Both the position numbers and the translations under genes were made by a program. This document shows, one piece after another, positions 1 to 7,968 of a stretch of 64,000 bases of DNA. The stretch is from positions 124,001 to 188,000 of the forward strand of contig NZ_JACDXX010000003.1 of NCBI RefSeq assembly GCF_020539525.1, in the 5' to 3' direction. Position 1 is the first letter of the stretch. Each line of letters starts with the position of its first letter. The DNA is from Pseudogemmobacter faecipullorum (GTDB lineage Bacteria > Pseudomonadota > Alphaproteobacteria > Rhodobacterales > Rhodobacteraceae). The notes beneath the pieces were generated by a model that saw nothing but the letters and a program-made list of their open reading frames with translations, was not told the DNA's origin and did not search any database.

Positions 1-930
1 GTGATCGAGGTCGGCGAGGGGGTGACCACGCTGAAGCCGGGCGATCACGTCATCCCGCTCTATACCCCGGAATGCCGCGAATGCTATTCCTGCCTCTCGG
101 GCAAGACCAATCTGTGCACCGCGATCCGCAATACCCAGGGCCAGGGCCTGATGCCCGATGGCACCACCCGGTTCTCGATGCTCGATGGCACGCCGATCTA
201 TCATTATATGGGCTGCTCGACCTTCGCCAATCACACCGTCATGCCCGAGATCGCGCTGGCCAAGGTCCGCGATGACGCGCCTTTCGATAAGATCTGCTAT
301 ATCGGCTGCGGCGTCACCACCGGCATCGGCGCGGTGATCAATACCGCCGGGGTCGAGATCGGCTCGACGGCGGCGGTCTTTGGTCTGGGCGGCATCGGGC
401 TGAACGTGATCCAGGGCCTGCGCATGGCCGGGGCCGATATGATCATCGGCGTCGATCTGAATGACGATAAGGCGGTGATGGCGAAGAAATTCGGCATGAC
501 GCATTTCGTCAATCCCTCGAAGATCGGGGGCTCGGTGGTGCAGGAAATCGTCAATCTGACCAAACGCGGCAATGATCATATCGGCGGGGTCGATTATTCG
601 TTTGACGCGACCGGCAATGTCAAAGTGATGCGCGATGCGCTGGAATGCTCGCATCGTGGCTGGGGTGTCTCGGTGATCATCGGCGTGGCTCCGGCGGGGG
701 CGGAGATCTCGACCCGTCCGTTCCAGCTGGTCACCGGCCGGCAGTGGAAAGGCACCGCTTTCGGCGGCGCCAAAGGCCGTCGCGATGTGCCGAAATTCGT
801 CGACTGGTACATGGATGGCAAGATCGAGATCGATCCGATGATCACCCATCACCTGAAGCTCGAAGAGATCAACCATGGTTTCGATCTGATGCATGAGGGC
901 AAATCGATCCGCGCCGTGGTCACCTTCTGA
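1..930 (+). CDS. flhA: S-(hydroxymethyl)glutathione dehydrogenase (class III alcohol dehydrogenase), 5'-truncated
   Basis: Oxidises S-hydroxymethylglutathione, formed from formaldehyde and glutathione, to S-formylglutathione with NAD+ in the cytoplasm. The reading frame is open from base 1, and 309 residues are visible against about 375 for the family, so roughly 65 N-terminal residues with the first catalytic zinc ligands lie outside the window. The four structural-zinc cysteines are visible at 25, 28, 31 and 39 of the visible part ([15 protein letters not shown]). The later catalytic cysteine is in GCGVTTGIG near residue 103, followed by a Rossmann glycine motif (GLGGIGLN). The name follows P. 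denitrificans usage and is unrelated to the flagellar flhA. The downstream neighbour is the next enzyme of the pathway. Confidence 0.95.
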   Translation: MIEVGEGVTTLKPGDHVIPLYTPECRECYSCLSGKTNLCTAIRNTQGQGLMPDGTTRFSMLDGTPIYHYMGCSTFANHTVMPEIALAKVRDDAPFDKICYIGCGVTTGIGAVINTAGVEIGSTAAVFGLGGIGLNVIQGLRMAGADMIIGVDLNDDKAVMAKKFGMTHFVNPSKIGGSVVQEIVNLTKRGNDHIGGVDYSFDATGNVKVMRDALECSHRGWGVSVIIGVAPAGAEISTRPFQLVTGRQWKGTAFGGAKGRRDVPKFVDWYMDGKIEIDPMITHHLKLEEINHGFDLMHEGKSIRAVVTF

Positions 931-952
931 GCCACTCTCTCCCTGAACCTTG

Positions 953-980
953 CCGGGGCCTTTGCGGGCCCCGGTTCTTT
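953..980 (+). terminator. Rho-independent terminator after flhA
   Basis: CCGGGGCC (953-960) pairs with GGCCCCGG (967-974) around a 6-nt loop and is followed by TTCTTT. It lies 22 bp after the stop codon of the formaldehyde dehydrogenase. Confidence 0.7.
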
Positions 981-1055
981 ATGGCGGCCCGGGCCGGCGC
1001 GCGAGAGAGCGGCCCGGGCTTTGTCTTCTGAGCCGATGATAGCGGGGGTAGTGTG

Positions 1056-1886
1056 ATGAAAACCGTTTCAGAGAATGAAAGCTTTGGCGGGGTGCAGGGG
1101 GTCTATTCCCATGCCTCCGAAGCCTGTGGCTGTGAGATGACCTTCGCGGTCTATCTGCCGCCCCAGGCGCAACAGGGCAAAGTGCCGGTTCTGTGGTATC
1201 TTTCGGGCCTGACCTGCACCCATGAGAATGCCATGGTCAAAGCCGGAGCCCAGGCCTGGGCCTCGCGCGAGGGGATTGCGCTGATCTTTCCCGATACCAG
1301 CCCGCGCGGCGAGGGAATCGCCAATGACGCGGCCTATGATCTGGGGCAGGGTGCAGGCTTTTATGTCGATGCAACCGAGGCGCCATGGGCGCCGCACTTC
1401 AACATGTGGCAATATGTCGTCCATGAACTTCCGGCGCTGATCTTCGATAATTTCCCGCTCGATCCGGCCCGCCAGGGCATCACCGGCCATTCGATGGGCG
1501 GGCATGGCGCGCTGACCATCGGCATGACCCATCCCGAGATTTACCGCTCGCTTTCGGCGATCTCTCCGATCGCCAATCCGGGGGCCAGCGACTGGGGCCG
1601 CAAGCAGTTTACCGCTTATCTGGGGGCAGATGAGGCGAAATGGCAGGCCCATGATGCAACCGTTCTGATGCGTGAGCGCGGCTATCCAGGAACGGTGATG
1701 ATCGACCAGGGGGCGAAGGATCAGTTCCTCGATCTTTTGCGACCGGAGGCCCTGGCCGAGGCCGCTGCCGCCCGCCGCCAGCCCTTGAACTTTCGTCTGA
1801 TTGCCGGTGCGGACCACAGCTATTTTTATGTTGCGGGCGTCATGGAAGAGCATATTCGTTTCCACGCGTCGCGGCTCCGGCCCTGA
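1056..1886 (+). CDS. fghA: S-formylglutathione hydrolase
   Basis: Esterase D family serine hydrolase that splits S-formylglutathione into formate and glutathione, the step after the formaldehyde dehydrogenase upstream. The nucleophile sits in GHSMGGHGA (Ser near residue 146); the remaining triad members are expected in DQGAKDQFL and GADHSYFYV near the C-terminus. About 276 residues, the normal family length. A GTG at 1053 directly precedes the ATG at 1056; I chose the ATG because the GGGGGT at 1044-1049 is then at usable spacing. A terminator-like hairpin separates it from flhA, so it may have its own promoter. The gene pair flhA-fghA next to cycB and xoxF matches P. denitrificans. Confidence 0.95.
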   Translation: MKTVSENESFGGVQGVYSHASEACGCEMTFAVYLPPQAQQGKVPVLWYLSGLTCTHENAMVKAGAQAWASREGIALIFPDTSPRGEGIANDAAYDLGQGAGFYVDATEAPWAPHFNMWQYVVHELPALIFDNFPLDPARQGITGHSMGGHGALTIGMTHPEIYRSLSAISPIANPGASDWGRKQFTAYLGADEAKWQAHDATVLMRERGYPGTVMIDQGAKDQFLDLLRPEALAEAAAARRQPLNFRLIAGADHSYFYVAGVMEEHIRFHASRLRP

Positions 1887-1957
1887 CGTATGGCAGCCAG
1901 ACACAGGAAACGGGTCGGGGATGACCTGTCATCACAACCTTAAGGAGTTTATCCGGT

Positions 1958-2422
1958 ATGTCACGCAACCTGAAGGCAGCAAGCCTGGGCCTGATCATCG
2001 CCACTTTCACCGCGCTGCCGGTGCTGGCAGAAGGCGATATCGCCAAGGGCGAGAAAGTTTTCAAAAAATGCGCCGCCTGCCACACGGTCGAGAATGATGG
2101 CTCGAAACGGGCAGGCCCGCATCTCGAAGGCATCATTGGCCGGACCAGCGCCGCTGTTGAGGGCTTTGCCTATTCGGGCAAGATGAAAGAACTCGGCGCT
2201 GAGGGCCACATCTGGACCGCAGAAGAGCTGGAGAAGTTCCTCGAAAATCCGAAGAAAATGGTGCCGGGCACCAAGATGAGCTTTGCCGGTCTGAAAAAGC
2301 CGGAAGAGCGCACTGACCTCGTGGCCTATCTGGCCAGCCTCGGCGGCGCTGCAGCCACCGAAGAGGCGGCACCGGCTGAGGGCGAGGCCGCTCCGGCTGA
2401 GACCGAAGCCAGCGGCGGCTGA
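1958..2422 (+). CDS. cycB: Cytochrome c553i-type monohaem cytochrome c
   Basis: Periplasmic electron carrier of class I cytochrome c type. It has a cleavable signal peptide (residues 1-24, ending VLA), one CAACH haem-binding motif (Cys38, Cys41, His42) and a GTKMSF motif carrying the likely axial Met near residue 107. The last 25 or so residues are an Ala/Glu/Pro-rich acidic tail, odd for a small cytochrome but consistent with c553i-like proteins. The start at 1958 follows AAGGAG with good spacing. In P. denitrificans the cycB gene lies directly upstream of xoxF and is co-regulated with flhA and fghA; the same order is seen here. The physiological acceptor is not visible from sequence. Confidence 0.85.
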   Translation: MSRNLKAASLGLIIATFTALPVLAEGDIAKGEKVFKKCAACHTVENDGSKRAGPHLEGIIGRTSAAVEGFAYSGKMKELGAEGHIWTAEELEKFLENPKKMVPGTKMSFAGLKKPEERTDLVAYLASLGGAAATEEAAPAEGEAAPAETEASGG

Positions 2423-2526
2423 GACCCGGATCCGGGGCGGGCTTTGCCCGGCCTGTAGCCGGGAAAAGCTGCCAGGACAGGGTCAGGGCGGGTCTCGGGG
2501 CCCGGCCTCAGCTTTGAGAAATGACA

Positions 2527-2559
2527 GGCCGCGCGGGGCGAAATCCTGCGCGGCCTTTT
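2527..2559 (+). terminator. Rho-independent terminator after cycB
   Basis: GGCCGCGC (2527-2534) pairs with GCGCGGCC (2548-2555), followed by TTTT. It separates the cytochrome c553i gene from xoxF. Confidence 0.75.
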
Positions 2560-2617
2560 CATATTTTATCCTTGTTTTTAAGGCCGCCGGGGCGGGGTGC
2601 CTGATCCCTCATACTTT

Positions 2618-2627
2618 GGTTGCAACC
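2618..2627. promoter_or_regulatory. Palindrome GGTTGCAACC, candidate operator
   Basis: Perfect 10-bp palindrome 169 bp upstream of xoxF. Nine of its ten bases recur after xoxF at 4646-4654, ahead of xoxG. A regulator site is an inference from position and symmetry only. Confidence 0.3.
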
Positions 2628-2795
2628 GCTCTCCTGCGCGTTGACAGCGGGGCGCCGAAGGGCGCTTCATAAGAAACGAATAAGAAATGCCGCTGACCCG
2701 CAAGAATCCCGAAACGGGGGGCAGGCCGGCAGCATTCAGGAGCAGGGCGCGGTCTGAGCCGCTGGCCCGGTCGATATCCAGGGAGGAAACTAAGC

Positions 2796-4601
2796 ATGAA
2801 GAACGGAGTTTACGGGCTTCTCGCCGGGCTGCTGCTGACAGTGGCATCGCCGGTGCTGGCCAATGAATCGGTCACCGCGCTGGAGGGCGATGCCAAGCAA
2901 TGGGGCCAGCAGCTCGGCAATTACGCCGGGACGCGCTATTCCGAGCTTGATCAGATCAACAAAGGCAATGTCGGCAAGATGCAGGTCGCCTGGACCTTCT
3001 CGACCGGCGTGCTGCGCGGCCATGAAGGCTCGCCGCTGGTGATCGGCGATGTGATGTATGTCCATACGCCCTTCCCGAACGTGGTCTATGCGCTGGATCT
3101 GAAGAACGACGGCAAGATCATCTGGAAATATACCCCGACCCAGAACCCGGATGTGATCGGGGTGATGTGCTGCGATACCGTGTATCGCGGCCTCGCCTAT
3201 GCTGATGACACGATCTATCTGCACCAGGCCGATACCACGCTGGTGGCGCTCGACAGCAAGACCGGCGCGGTGAAATGGTCGGTGGTGAATGGCGACCCGA
3301 CCAAGGGCGAGACCAATACTGCCACCGTCACCATCGTGCGCGACAAGGTCATCGTCGGCATCTCGGGCGGTGAATATGGCGTGCGCGGCCATGTGACCGC
3401 CTATAACACCAAAGACGGCACCCAGGCCTGGCGCGCCTATTCGACCGGCCCGGATGCGGAAATGCTGGTTGACCCGGAAAAGACCACCCATCTCGGCAAG
3501 CCGATCGGCAAGGACAGCTCGCTGAACACCTGGGAAGGCGATCAGTGGCAGATCGGTGGCGGCACCACCTGGGGCTGGATCACCTATGATCCCGAGCTGG
3601 ACCTGATCTATTACGGCACCGGCAACCCCTCGACCTGGAACCCGGCGCAGCGCCCCGGCGATAACCGCTGGTCGATGACCATCATGGCCCGTAACCCCGA
3701 TACCGGCATGGCCAAATGGTTCTATCAGAAGACCCCGCATGACGAATGGGACTTTGACGGCATCAACGAAAACATCCTGACCGATCAGGAAATCGACGGG
3801 AAGATGCGCAAGCTTCTGACCAATTTCGACCGCAACGGCTTTGGCTATACCCTGGACCGTGAAACCGGTGAGCTGCTGGTCGCCGAAAAGTTTGACCCGG
3901 CGGTCAACTGGGCGACCCATGTTGAGATGGACCCGGCCTCGGATCAGTATGGCCGCCCGCAGGTTGTGGCGGAATATTCGACCGAGCAGAATGGCGAGGA
4001 TACCAACTCGACCGGTATCTGCCCGGCAGCGCTTGGCTCGAAAGACCAGCAGCCCGCCACCTATTCGCCCAAGACCGAGCTGTTCTACGTGCCGACCAAC
4101 CACGTCTGCATGGATTACGAGCCGTTCCGGGTGAGCTATACTGCCGGTCAGCCCTATGTCGGCGCCACGCTCTCGATGTTCCCGGCCCCGAACAGCCATG
4201 GCGGCATGGGCAATTTCATCGCCTGGGATGCGAAAGAGGGTAAGATCAAATGGTCCTTGCCCGAGCAGTTCTCGGTCTGGTCGGGGGCTATGGCGACGGC
4301 AGGCGATATCGTCTTCTACGGCACGCTTGAGGGCTATCTGAAGGCCGTCGACTCGGAGACCGGTGAAGAGCTTTATCGCTTCAAAACCCCCTCGGGTATC
4401 ATCGGTAACGTCTTCACCTATGAGCTGGAGGGCAAGCAGTATGTCGGCGTCCTCTCGGGGATCGGCGGCTGGGCCGGGATCGGTCTGGCAGCGGGTCTGA
4501 CCAATGCCAATGACGGCCTTGGCGCGGTCGGCGGCTATGCAGCGCTTTCCGATTACACTGCGCTCGGCGGTCAGCTGACCATCTTCAAACTGCCGGACTA
4601 A
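2796..4601 (+). CDS. xoxF: XoxF-type lanthanide-dependent PQQ methanol dehydrogenase
   Basis: Periplasmic quinoprotein that oxidises methanol (and often formaldehyde), passing electrons to a dedicated cytochrome c. It is 601 residues with a signal peptide (1-22, ending VLA) and an eight-bladed PQQ propeller. The vicinal disulfide over PQQ is Cys125-Cys126 (GVMCCDTV). The motif [11 protein letters not shown] holds the catalytic Asp319 and, two residues later, Asp321. In calcium-type MxaF that second position is Ala, and the extra Asp is the established lanthanide ligand of XoxF. No mxaFI genes are in the window. XoxG and XoxJ follow. The start is set by GGGAGGAA seven bases upstream. Lanthanide control of expression is expected for the family but not shown here. 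Confidence 0.97.
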   Translation: MKNGVYGLLAGLLLTVASPVLANESVTALEGDAKQWGQQLGNYAGTRYSELDQINKGNVGKMQVAWTFSTGVLRGHEGSPLVIGDVMYVHTPFPNVVYALDLKNDGKIIWKYTPTQNPDVIGVMCCDTVYRGLAYADDTIYLHQADTTLVALDSKTGAVKWSVVNGDPTKGETNTATVTIVRDKVIVGISGGEYGVRGHVTAYNTKDGTQAWRAYSTGPDAEMLVDPEKTTHLGKPIGKDSSLNTWEGDQWQIGGGTTWGWITYDPELDLIYYGTGNPSTWNPAQRPGDNRWSMTIMARNPDTGMAKWFYQKTPHDEWDFDGINENILTDQEIDGKMRKLLTNFDRNGFGYTLDRETGELLVAEKFDPAVNWATHVEMDPASDQYGRPQVVAEYSTEQNGEDTNSTGICPAALGSKDQQPATYSPKTELFYVPTNHVCMDYEPFRVSYTAGQPYVGATLSMFPAPNSHGGMGNFIAWDAKEGKIKWSLPEQFSVWSGAMATAGDIVFYGTLEGYLKAVDSETGEELYRFKTPSGIIGNVFTYELEGKQYVGVLSGIGGWAGIGLAAGLTNANDGLGAVGGYAALSDYTALGGQLTIFKLPD

Positions 4602-4661
4602 GCCCGGGCTAAGCGGATAAACCACGCTCAGTCTGAGCGGAAACCGGTTGCAACAAAGAGG

Positions 4662-4688
4662 CCGCCCCGCGAAATCGGGGCGGTTTTT
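4662..4688 (+). terminator. Rho-independent terminator after xoxF
   Basis: CCGCCCCG (4662-4669) pairs with CGGGGCGG (4676-4683) around a 6-nt loop, followed by TTTTT. It lies between xoxF and xoxG, so the two are probably not simply co-transcribed at equal levels. Confidence 0.85.
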
Positions 4689-4811
4689 CGCTGTTAAATC
4701 CGGTGCTTCGTCAATGGGCCGTTGCAGGCTTATGGCCAAACTAAAGTTGCATATGCGCGATCATCCCCGGGGGTTAGGATTTTTCCCTGAGGAATCTGGG
4801 AGGATTATCAC

Positions 4812-5327
4812 ATGAAATACCGCGCGCCGATTCTCGGGCTTGCTCTGTTCATGGCAGGCGGCGCTCTTGCGGAAACGCCTGCGCTCGATACTGCAGCAGC
4901 GACGGATGATGGTATTCGCTGGCGCAACGCAGAAGACGTTCCGACCTTTAAGATCGCTGAGGATGGCACGATCGACTGGCCGACCTTCTCGGGCTATCGC
5001 CGCTATCACGCGGAATGCCATGTCTGCCATGGCCCGGATGGTGAGGGTTCGACCTATGCACCGGCGCTGAAAACCTCGGCGGTGACGATGGATTATTATG
5101 ATTTCATTGGCATTGTCGCCAGCGGCAAGCAAGAGATCAATTCGGCGCAGAACCAGGTCATGCCAGCCTTTGGCACCAATCCGAATGTCATGTGCTATCT
5201 CGACGATATTTACACCTATCTGCGCGCCCGTGGCACCGAAGAGATCCCGCGTGGCCGTCCGGCGAAAAAAGTCGCCAAATCCGAGGCCTATGCCGCGGCC
5301 GAGGCTGAATGCATGGGGGCAGGCTGA
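4812..5327 (+). CDS. xoxG: XoxG-like c-type cytochrome (methanol-metabolism-related, four-cysteine type)
   Basis: Probable periplasmic electron acceptor of XoxF. It has a signal peptide (1-20), a CHVCHG haem motif (Cys69, Cys72, His73) and two further cysteines toward the C-terminus (NVMCYLDD and the terminal AECMGAG). This agrees with the four-cysteine methanol-associated cytochrome family related to cytochrome cL. 171 residues. A strong GGGAGG site precedes the ATG. It sits between xoxF and xoxJ, the usual order. It is not related to the cycB cytochrome beyond the haem fold. Confidence 0.88.
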   Translation: MKYRAPILGLALFMAGGALAETPALDTAAATDDGIRWRNAEDVPTFKIAEDGTIDWPTFSGYRRYHAECHVCHGPDGEGSTYAPALKTSAVTMDYYDFIGIVASGKQEINSAQNQVMPAFGTNPNVMCYLDDIYTYLRARGTEEIPRGRPAKKVAKSEAYAAAEAECMGAG

Positions 5328-5329
5328 TC

Positions 5330-6184
5330 ATGGTGGCCCGCAACCGCCGGGGCGGCTCGCGCCGGATCCTGCGCTGCGGCCTCATTGCGCTGCCGCTGGC
5401 CTTGCTGCTCGGCACGGCAGCGCCGGCCCAGGTGGCCGATCTGGTCGACCGCAGCCTGTTGCGGGTCTGTGCGGATCCGGCCAACCGCCCGATGTCGGCC
5501 GAGGATGGCAGCGGCTTTGAGAATAAGATCGCTGACTTCCTCGCGGCCGAAATGGGGCTGAAGGTGCAATATACCTGGTTTCCCCAGGTGATCGGCTTCG
5601 TGCGCCAGACCCTGTCCCTGGGCAAATGCGATCTGGTGATCGGTTTCGCCCAGGGCGATGAGCTGGTGCTCAATACCAATCATTACTACACCTCAACCCA
5701 TGTGCTGGTGGTGCGCGCCGATGGCGCGCTGGCCGGGGTCAGCGAACTCTCTGATCCGGCTTTGCAGGGCAAAAAGCTGGGCGTGGTGGCCGGGTCGCCG
5801 CCCGCCACCCATGTGGCGCGGCTGGGGCTGATGAAGCTGGCCCGGCCCTATGATCTGATGACCGACCGCCGGGTCGAGGATCCGGCCGGGGATATGCTGC
5901 GCGATGTGGCGTCAGGGCTGACCGATGGCGCGCTGATGTGGGGGCCGCTGGCCGGTCCGCTGGCTAAAAACCAGCCCGGGCTGAAGGTGATCCCGCTGGT
6001 GAAAGAAACCCTGCCGCCGCGGCTGTTCTTCCGCATCACCATGGGGGTGCGCGCCGGCGAGGATGTCTGGAAGCGCGAGCTGAACAGCCTGATCCGCCGC
6101 CAGCAGGAGGGGATCAATGCCATCCTGCGCGAGGCGGGCGTGCCGCTGGTCGATGATTACGGCAAGGAACTGCTGGCCCCCTGA
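5330..6184 (+). CDS. xoxJ: XoxJ, quinoprotein dehydrogenase-associated periplasmic binding protein
   Basis: Periplasmic solute-binding-protein fold (family 3-like), about 284 residues, with an Arg-rich signal peptide (residues 1-27) and a conserved LLRVCADPANRPMS start of the mature domain. Members accompany XoxF or MxaF and are thought to help activate or mature the dehydrogenase rather than feed a transporter; that role is from family knowledge. An in-frame ATG at 5309 would overlap xoxG; I prefer 5330, two bases after the xoxG stop. Translational coupling to xoxG is likely, and a terminator follows. Confidence 0.88.
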   Translation: MVARNRRGGSRRILRCGLIALPLALLLGTAAPAQVADLVDRSLLRVCADPANRPMSAEDGSGFENKIADFLAAEMGLKVQYTWFPQVIGFVRQTLSLGKCDLVIGFAQGDELVLNTNHYYTSTHVLVVRADGALAGVSELSDPALQGKKLGVVAGSPPATHVARLGLMKLARPYDLMTDRRVEDPAGDMLRDVASGLTDGALMWGPLAGPLAKNQPGLKVIPLVKETLPPRLFFRITMGVRAGEDVWKRELNSLIRRQQEGINAILREAGVPLVDDYGKELLAP

Positions 6185-6208
6185 AAGGGGCTGGCAGGCA
6201 CCGTCGCC

Positions 6209-6235
6209 AAACACCCGCCACTGGCGGGTGTTTTT
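6209..6235 (+). terminator. Rho-independent terminator after xoxJ
   Basis: CACCCGCC (6212-6219) pairs with GGCGGGTG (6223-6230), followed by TTTTT. AAA upstream of the stem may also make it work for the convergent minus-strand gene ending at 6264. Confidence 0.85.
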
Positions 6236-6263
6236 ATGCTGCGGCTCAGGGCGGGGCGGTGGT

Positions 6264-7178
6264 TCAGGGCAGGGCGGTGGTGAAGCGGCCAAAGGCGCGC
6301 GGACCTGCAGGCATATCGAGGCTGTCGATCAGCCCAAGGCTTTGCGCATCAAAGACCTGCAGGCTGTCGCTGAACCAGCAGGCCACCAGCAGCCGCCCCT
6401 CAGAGGTGACGGCGAGGCCCTCGGGATACTCATCGGTGGCGATCTCGCCGGTCACCTTCAGGGTTTCGGCATCAAATACCGTGACGCTGGCGGAATATTG
6501 ATTGCTGACAAAGCCGCGCTGCCCGGCAAAGGCAATCGCATAGGGGCGCGCGCCGGTGGGGATGCGCACCAGCTCGGCCCCCTCGGCAATGTCTATGACG
6601 CTGATACTGTCTTCATAGACATTGCTCACATAGGCCCGGCCCTGATGCAGGGTCACGCCAAAGGGATGGGCGCCGGTCTTCACCTCCTGGGGCTCGCGCC
6701 CGGGGCGCAGGATGGTCACGCTGTCGGCATCGCGGTTTGCCACCACGATCACCCCCTCCGCCATATCGACGCCCGAGGCGGCAGGGCCGACCGGCCAGCG
6801 CGCGATCTCCTGGCCATCGAGCGGATCAATCTCGCGCAGAACCCCCTCCCAGCCCGTCACCAGTGCCGTGCCGGTTTCGGGGCGGATTGCCAGGCCGAAA
6901 GGCTCGCCCGCCAGCGGCCAGGCGCCGAGCTTTTTGCCCTGCAGATCAAAGACCGCCAGTTCGCGGCTTTCGACCGCGATGGCCATCACCCGGCCGCGGC
7001 TGCCGTCACTGGCCACCGCGGCGGGTTTGCCGGGCAAAGCGATCTCAGCCAGCACGCTCAGGGAGGCGGTATCGATCAGGCTCAGCGCCCCGGCATTCTG
7101 CGAGGTCACCGCCGCCAGATCGGCATGGGCGGGCCAGGCTGACAGCAGCGAGACGATCAGCCCGGCCATCGCCCTCAT
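6264..7178 (-). CDS. Exported YVTN-type beta-propeller protein
   Basis: 304 residues with a signal peptide (1-19, ending AHA) and repeated blades of the ALVTGWEG / AYVSNVYEDSISVID type, typical of seven-bladed YVTN propellers. Such proteins recur beside PQQ dehydrogenases; the biochemical role is not known to me. It follows the SRPBCC gene on the same strand, and its start codon lies in the last unit of a 14-bp tandem repeat (7171-7253), whose GAGGG would serve as ribosome binding site. A second, separate propeller is encoded at 9163. ATG at 7169 is an alternative start. Confidence 0.75.
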   Translation of the reverse strand: MRAMAGLIVSLLSAWPAHADLAAVTSQNAGALSLIDTASLSVLAEIALPGKPAAVASDGSRGRVMAIAVESRELAVFDLQGKKLGAWPLAGEPFGLAIRPETGTALVTGWEGVLREIDPLDGQEIARWPVGPAASGVDMAEGVIVVANRDADSVTILRPGREPQEVKTGAHPFGVTLHQGRAYVSNVYEDSISVIDIAEGAELVRIPTGARPYAIAFAGQRGFVSNQYSASVTVFDAETLKVTGEIATDEYPEGLAVTSEGRLLVACWFSDSLQVFDAQSLGLIDSLDMPAGPRAFGRFTTALP

Positions 7179-7253
7179 CGGGTTGCCCTCATCGCTGCGC
7201 CCTCATCGCTGCGCCCTCATCTCTGGCCCTCATCGCTACGCCCTCAGCCAGCG
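7171..7253. repeat. Six-unit 14-bp tandem repeat spanning a gene junction
   Basis: Units of gccctcatcgctgc or close variants begin at 7171, 7185, 7199, 7213 (13 bp), 7226 and 7240. Read on the minus strand each complete unit offers ATGAGGGC: an ATG followed by GAGGG that lies seven bases before the ATG of the next unit. The array covers the stop of the upstream gene (7244-7246) and the start of the downstream one (7176-7178). Confidence 0.85.
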
Positions 7254-7774
7254 GCGCCGAATTTTGCCACCAGCGCATCGATGATCTGCTGATGCAGGGC
7301 TTCGACATTGGCCGTCGAGGCCTCATCATTCTGATCCGCGGGCGGGTCGTTTTGCGGGAAGGCGCGGTAGAAAGCGCCCTTCACCTCAACCTTCGCCTTG
7401 CCGCCCTCATCCTTAATCGTCAGATGCAGCGCGTAATTGGTGGCCAGAACATAGGCCGGATTATCCTCGGTAAGCCGGGTTGAAATGGCGAATTTTTTGT
7501 CGTCGCGCTTGAGCAGCTCTTCGGTGATCACAATGCCATCGGCGAGGCTGCGCTTGCGCAGAGCGCCTTTCTCATTGCCCTCAGCCGCAATCGTTCCGGC
7601 CCCGGGCAGCCAGGACATATCCTCAAAGCTGCCGATTGCCGCCCAGACTTCCCCGGGGCTGGCATTCAGGATCACCGCCTGATCGGTCTTCAGGCGCGAG
7701 GGGCCATGCGCCTGGGCCGCACCGGCAATCACGGCAAAAAGCGCCACCAGCGCAAGGGTCAGTTTCCGCATCAT
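7244..7774 (-). CDS. Exported SRPBCC-fold protein, MxaD-like
   Basis: 176 residues with a signal peptide (1-22, ending AQA) and a START/SRPBCC ligand-binding fold (VILNASPGEVWAAIGSFEDMSWLPG at about 33-57, and an amphipathic C-terminal helix). Exported SRPBCC proteins of this size are found with methanol dehydrogenase genes (MxaD), where they are thought to aid dehydrogenase-cytochrome interaction; transferring that role here is inference. It is probably co-transcribed with the propeller downstream and is divergent from the ABC operon at 7969. A second ATG is one codon in. Confidence 0.75.
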   Translation of the reverse strand: MMRKLTLALVALFAVIAGAAQAHGPSRLKTDQAVILNASPGEVWAAIGSFEDMSWLPGAGTIAAEGNEKGALRKRSLADGIVITEELLKRDDKKFAISTRLTEDNPAYVLATNYALHLTIKDEGGKAKVEVKGAFYRAFPQNDPPADQNDEASTANVEALHQQIIDALVAKFGAAG

Positions 7775-7968
7775 TCATTCCTCCGGGGGGATGGCCGGGG
7801 TATATTTCCCGGGCCTGTCGGGAAAAGATGCTTTTCCCGCCCGGTGATTTTCAATCAGACAAAAGTATTATGGCCATTGAAAACATGGACTTATAATTTT
7901 TTTATTAAGAATTAACGCTTCCCCTGGCCAGGCCTCGTGTGCCTGACTTCGCGCTGAGGGAGAGACAG
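7775..7968. promoter_or_regulatory. AT-rich divergent promoter region
   Basis: 194 bp between two divergent operons. It is clearly AT-richer than its surroundings from 7845 to 7915. A TATAAT at 7892-7897 on the plus strand is a candidate -10 for the ABC operon, but no convincing -35 lies 16-18 bp upstream. Confidence 0.45.

Larger units (their letters stand above)
2423..2795 (+). promoter_or_regulatory. Intergenic region upstream of xoxF
   Basis: 373 bp without a gene. It contains the cycB terminator (2527-2559), a perfect 10-bp palindrome (2618-2627) and a strong ribosome binding site GGGAGGAA at 2781 that fixes the xoxF start. A TTGACA at 2641 has no good -10 at normal spacing. The xoxF promoter must lie here, but I cannot place it. 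Confidence 0.5.

Noticed and set aside
2641-2673. TTGACA with CATAAG as a sigma-70 promoter for xoxF
   Set aside because: The spacing is about 20 bp or more and the -10 match is poor, so I do not call a promoter.
2790-4739. Long antisense reading frame opposite xoxF
   Set aside because: It mirrors the GC-rich codon structure of xoxF and has no recognisable protein features; shadow of the real gene.
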